A stretch of DNA of 64,000 nt from Rhizobium sp. BK313 (GTDB lineage: Bacteria > Pseudomonadota > Alphaproteobacteria > Rhizobiales > Rhizobiaceae), in contig NZ_JACHZQ010000003.1 in assembly GCF_014193655.1 (NCBI RefSeq), forward strand, positions 682,001 to 746,000. Reading direction: 5' to 3'. Position 1 is the first letter of the stretch, and each line of letters starts with the position of its first letter. The notes beneath the pieces are model-generated. The model made no database searches, was not told the origin of the DNA, and saw only the letters and a list, made by a program, of their open reading frames with translations. Shown piece after piece: positions 60,927-64,000 of this stretch. A program made the position numbers and the translations under genes.

Positions 60927-61910
60927 ATGACCGTTTTCCATCGCAATGAGACCCGCGAACCGCTGCCGGATAATCTGAAAGGCGGCGTCATCGCCATTGG
61001 CAATTTCGATGGCGTGCACCGCGGTCATCAATCCGTGCTCGACCGCGCGCTGGAGATAGCCAAGGAACGCGGCATACCGGCGCTGGTCCTGACCTTCGAG
61101 CCGCATCCTCGGACTGTCTTCAGGCCGGATCAGCCGGTTTTCCGCCTGACGCCGGCGCCGTTGAAGGCGCGCATCCTGGAGGCGATCGGCTTCAACGCCG
61201 TTATCGAATATCCCTTCGATCGGACCTTCTCGCAGCGTTCCGCCGATGAATTCGTTCATTCCATTCTGATCGACTGGCTGCATGCTTCCGAAGTCGTCAC
61301 CGGCTTCGATTTCCATTTCGGCCATGACCGCCAGGGCGGTCCGGCCTTCCTGATGAATGCCGGCAGCAAGAATGGTTTCGGCGTAACCCTGATAGATGCC
61401 TATCGTGACGAAAACACCGAAGTTGTGTCGTCAAGCCGCATCCGGGCGCTGCTGGTCGAGGGCGAGGTGGCAGAAGCCGCTGGCCTGCTCGGCTATCGCT
61501 ACACCGTCGAAGCGGAAGTGATCGCCGGCGAAAAACTCGGCCGCTCGCTCGGCTTCCCGACTGCCAATATGCGGCTGCCGCCGGAAGCAGAGCTGAAGGC
61601 CGGTATCTATGCCGTACGCTTCCGTGCCGCCGATGGCATCATTCGCGATGCCGTGGCCAGCTATGGCCGGCGCCCGACCGTGACCGACAACGGCGCGGCG
61701 CTGCTCGAAACCTTCGTTTTCGACTTCAGCGGTGACCTCTACGGTCAGATCTGCTCAGTCTCCTTCTTCGGCTACCTCCGGCCTGAGTTGAAGTTCGACG
61801 GCCTCGACCCGTTGGTGGCGCAGATCAGGAAGGATGAGGAGGAGGCGAGGGGCTTACTTGCCGGCGTGCGACCGCTTGGGGACATCGACCGGTTCATCGC
61901 CTTTTCTTGA
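60927..61910 (+). CDS. ribF: Bifunctional riboflavin kinase/FAD synthetase
   Basis: 327 residues. The N-terminal FAD synthetase (adenylyltransferase) domain has GNFDGVHRGHQSVLDRAL and FDFHFGHDRQGGPAFL. The C-terminal riboflavin kinase domain has GEKLGRSLGFPTANMRLPP. It makes FMN and FAD from riboflavin. GGGGAGTGG lies upstream of the start. Confidence 0.96.
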   Translation: MTVFHRNETREPLPDNLKGGVIAIGNFDGVHRGHQSVLDRALEIAKERGIPALVLTFEPHPRTVFRPDQPVFRLTPAPLKARILEAIGFNAVIEYPFDRTFSQRSADEFVHSILIDWLHASEVVTGFDFHFGHDRQGGPAFLMNAGSKNGFGVTLIDAYRDENTEVVSSSRIRALLVEGEVAEAAGLLGYRYTVEAEVIAGEKLGRSLGFPTANMRLPPEAELKAGIYAVRFRAADGIIRDAVASYGRRPTVTDNGAALLETFVFDFSGDLYGQICSVSFFGYLRPELKFDGLDPLVAQIRKDEEEARGLLAGVRPLGDIDRFIAFS

Positions 61911-62047
61911 TGTTGCTCAAGGAGTTGTGCGGAGGAAAAGTACCGCATTGCAGCACCTTTTTGCCTTGAGCTGACTACCAGATGAGTTAATCCTTTCAGG
62001 TGATGAGGCGCGGAGTCGCCGCACCCAATCTCCGAAAGGCGCACGAA

Positions 62048-62245
62048 ATGGATAAAGGCTTTGGAACGGCGGCCTGCTGGCTGCTCGTCATTCCCTATAT
62101 CGGCCTGCTCTGGGTCCCCTTCTACAACAGCCATGACCCGGTCTTCCTGGGTTTTCCCTTCTTCTATTGGTATCAGCTCGCCTGGGTGCCGATTACTGCT
62201 TTCCTGACCTGGATCGCCTATCGGAGCATGCGCCATGACGACTGA
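62048..62245 (+). CDS. DUF3311 small membrane protein
   Basis: 65 residues, two helices: LLVIPYIGLLWVPFYNSHDP and FYWYQLAWVPITAFLTWIAY. DUF3311 proteins commonly precede sodium:solute symporter genes and probably assist them. Here the end overlaps the symporter start by 11 bp, in a different frame, which supports translational coupling. The start at 62048 follows GAAAGG. Confidence 0.88.
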   Translation: MDKGFGTAACWLLVIPYIGLLWVPFYNSHDPVFLGFPFFYWYQLAWVPITAFLTWIAYRSMRHDD

Positions 62246-63710
62246 AATCGACACGACCGCGCTTGCCGTCTTCATCTTCTTTTTCGCCCTCGTCACCGTC
62301 ATGGGTTTTATCGCCGCGCGCTGGCGCAGGCCGAAGACCCTTGCCCATATCGACGAATGGGGCCTCGGGGGGCGCACTTTCGGCACCTGGATTACCTGGT
62401 TCCTCGTCGGCGGCGACTTCTATACCGCCTACACGGTGATTGCGGTACCGGCCCTGGTATACACGGTCGGCGCCTATGGCTTCTTTGCTCTGCCCTATAC
62501 GATCGTCGTCTATCCCTTCGTCTTCATGGTGATGCCGGTTCTCTGGAAGCGCGCGAAGGACAACGGTTACGTCACGGCGGGCGATGTCGTGCATGGTCAA
62601 TACGGCTTGCGGGCGCTCGAATTGGCGGTGGCGATCACCGGCGTCATCGCGACAATGCCCTATATTGCGCTGCAGCTTGTCGGCATGACGGCAGTCTTCA
62701 AGGCTCTGGGGCTTCATGGCGAACTCCCACTCGCCGTCGCCTTCATCGTCCTGGCGCTCTACACCTATTCGGCCGGTCTTCGCGCGCCGGCGTTGATCGC
62801 CTTCGTCAAGGACATCATGATCTACATCGTGGTGATTGCCGCCATCGCCCTCATCCCCTTAAAGCTCGGCGGTTACGCCAATGTCTTTGCCGCGGCCGAT
62901 GCCGCGTTCCAGGCCAAAGGGTCAGGCGGTCTGCTGCTGGCCGGCAACCAATACGTCGCCTATGCAACCCTGGCACTCGGCTCGGCTCTCGCTGCCTTCA
63001 TGTATCCGCATACGCTGACGGGTATTTTTGCTTCCAACAGCGGCAAGACTATCCGTAAGAATGCCGTGCTGTTGCCGGCCTACACGCTGCTGCTCGGCCT
63101 GCTGGCGTTGCTCGGCTATATGGGCCATGCGGCACATCTGACGCTGGAAAGCCCCAATGATGTCGTGCCGGCACTTTTCCAGGCGCTGTTCTCGAGCTGG
63201 TTTGCCGGCTTCGCCTATGCGGCCATCGCGATCGGCGCGCTGGTTCCTGCCGCCGTGATGAGCATTGGCGCGGCCAATCTCTTCACCCGCAATTTCTGGA
63301 GGGCCTATGTCAACACGCAGGTCACCGACGAGGGCGAGGCCAAGGTGGCAAAGGTGACGTCACTCGTCGTCAAGATCGGCGCGTTGCTCGTTATTCTGTT
63401 CCTGCCGACCCAATTCGCGCTCGATCTGCAGTTGCTGGGCGGTATCTGGATTCTGCAAACGCTGCCGGCGCTGGTCTTCGGTCTCTATTCCAACTGGTTC
63501 CGTGGACCCGCGCTGCTTGTCGGCTGGTTCGTCGGCTTCTTCGGCGGCACCTACCTCGTCTGGATCAATGGGCTGAAACCGCTGCAGGCGATCAGCCTCG
63601 GCGGAGCGCCGTTTACGGTCTACATCGGCCTGCTGGCGCTTGTCGCCAATATCGTCGTCGCTGTGATCGTGAACGCGGTCACGCCGGTACGGGCACCGGC
63701 AGAGGCCTGA
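62235..63710 (+). CDS. mctP: Sodium:solute symporter, monocarboxylate (MctP-like)
   Basis: 491 residues, about 13 helices, SSS family. Landmarks: TWITWFLVGGDFYTAYTVIA near residue 50, GVIATMPYIALQLVGMTAV and ALVPAAVMSIGAANLFTRN. The last two match the conserved SSS core. The paired DUF3311 gene and the Rhizobium setting point to MctP, a permease for lactate, pyruvate and alanine; this is an inference from resemblance and the pairing. A terminator follows. Confidence 0.85.
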   Translation: MTTEIDTTALAVFIFFFALVTVMGFIAARWRRPKTLAHIDEWGLGGRTFGTWITWFLVGGDFYTAYTVIAVPALVYTVGAYGFFALPYTIVVYPFVFMVMPVLWKRAKDNGYVTAGDVVHGQYGLRALELAVAITGVIATMPYIALQLVGMTAVFKALGLHGELPLAVAFIVLALYTYSAGLRAPALIAFVKDIMIYIVVIAAIALIPLKLGGYANVFAAADAAFQAKGSGGLLLAGNQYVAYATLALGSALAAFMYPHTLTGIFASNSGKTIRKNAVLLPAYTLLLGLLALLGYMGHAAHLTLESPNDVVPALFQALFSSWFAGFAYAAIAIGALVPAAVMSIGAANLFTRNFWRAYVNTQVTDEGEAKVAKVTSLVVKIGALLVILFLPTQFALDLQLLGGIWILQTLPALVFGLYSNWFRGPALLVGWFVGFFGGTYLVWINGLKPLQAISLGGAPFTVYIGLLALVANIVVAVIVNAVTPVRAPAEA

Positions 63711-63728
63711 TTGGATCGGCTCCGATTG

Positions 63729-63757
63729 GCCGCGGGCGGAAACGTCCGCGGCTTTTC
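63729..63757 (+). terminator. Rho-independent terminator after the symporter gene
   Basis: 10-bp stem GCCGCGGGCG/CGTCCGCGGC closed by a GAAA tetraloop, then TTTTCT. Confidence 0.9.
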
Positions 63758-64000
63758 TGTGCCTTGCGGCGGCTGATCCCTCTTCCTTTCCATGCAAAAA
63801 GCGCTTATGAACCGCCAACTATGACCCAATTTCGGCTGAGCCCATCGATACGAATTATTGGCCCGGCCTTCCGCGCGCTTTAAGCTGCCGGAAGGTCCGG
63901 GTTTTTGGCGCCTGTTCCCGAGGCGCTTTCCGCCGCCGAAAAATCCCCATATGGCTGCGCCTTTCCGGCGCAAAACGCCCGAGACGCCGAGGCAATTGTC
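63758..64000. other. Right-edge intergenic region with a second terminator-like hairpin
   Basis: No supported protein-coding gene. A 12-bp hairpin with one bulge (CCCGGCCTTCCG, 63862-63873, with CGGAAGGTCCGGG, 63889-63901) is followed by TTTTT on the plus strand. A short transcript ending here, for example a small RNA of about 100-150 nt between 63760 and 63906, is possible but no promoter is clear. Confidence 0.45.

Noticed and set aside
60030..61325. 431-codon minus-strand open frame over the HAD and ribF genes
   Set aside because: Antisense to two well-supported genes.
1..64000. CRISPR array, tRNA or rRNA genes, insertion sequence, prophage or integrated element
   Set aside because: I looked for regularly spaced repeats, tRNA-like folds, transposase or integrase motifs and attachment repeats, and found none.

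Overview
The window looks like a chromosomal segment of a fast-growing Rhizobium-type alphaproteobacterium. It is GC-rich. The core gene set and order support this: a short-form hisG in a hisS-hisZ-hisG operon, guaB, an alphaproteobacterial gshA, a HAD gene next to ribF, groES-groEL with a CIRCE operator, glcDEF, a DUF3311-mctP-type symporter pair, several LysR regulators and DUF1127. I see no rRNA, tRNA, transposase, integrase, prophage or CRISPR array. The assignment to Rhizobiaceae is inference from protein families, not from a search.

Layout. 1-1.1 kb: end of a type III polyketide synthase/methyltransferase operon. 1.3-3.4 kb: a secreted TPR protein, then an ECF sigma/anti-sigma pair. 3.5-6.3 kb: a Ppx/GppA phosphatase with a long basic N-terminal extension, coupled to rlmE, then a small VOC protein. 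6.3-9 kb: a drug-type MFS exporter divergent from an MBL hydrolase, with a duplicated 13-bp operator-like repeat between them. 9-13.9 kb: guaB, two small membrane proteins (one MAPEG), a Tat-type dienelactone hydrolase and a TetR regulator. 14-19.9 kb: LysR divergent from DUF1127, a second dienelactone hydrolase, an ABC-F ATPase, DUF4168 and DUF899 proteins. 20-21.5 kb: a Bcr/CflA-type MFS exporter preceded by a leader-peptide/terminator region that looks like a leaderless attenuator; this is the most unusual element in the window. 21.8-28 kb: DUF937 protein, gshA, LysE exporter, rsmE, pit and a NUDIX hydrolase. 28-33.9 kb: LysR regulators with an S-adenosylhomocysteinase-like paralogue, a quinone oxidoreductase and a macrodomain protein. 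34-38 kb: glycolate oxidase glcDEF, divergent from a LysR gene. 38-49.5 kb: a mixed region with an LpxQ-like barrel, AraC regulator, SDR, two L,D-transpeptidases, DNA-3-methyladenine glycosylase I, HAD and aldo/keto reductase genes, a decayed LysR gene, a Met/His/Cys-rich pair that may handle copper, and a 2H phosphoesterase. 49.6-53 kb: hisS-hisZ-hisG. 53-57.5 kb: DoxX, GST, an unknown protein and groESL. 57.7-60 kb: a rhodanese-ChrB fusion coupled to chrA. 60-63.7 kb: HAD-ribF and a DUF3311-symporter pair.

Functional themes. Stress and detoxification genes recur (chromate, drug efflux, glutathione synthesis and transfer, quinone reductase, alkylation repair, groESL). Carbon use is represented by glycolate oxidation and a monocarboxylate symporter. 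Translation and RNA maintenance is represented by rlmE, rsmE, hisS and ABC-F. Two degenerate copies of a roughly 100-bp rhizobial-type intergenic repeat lie at 11.3 and 38.0 kb.
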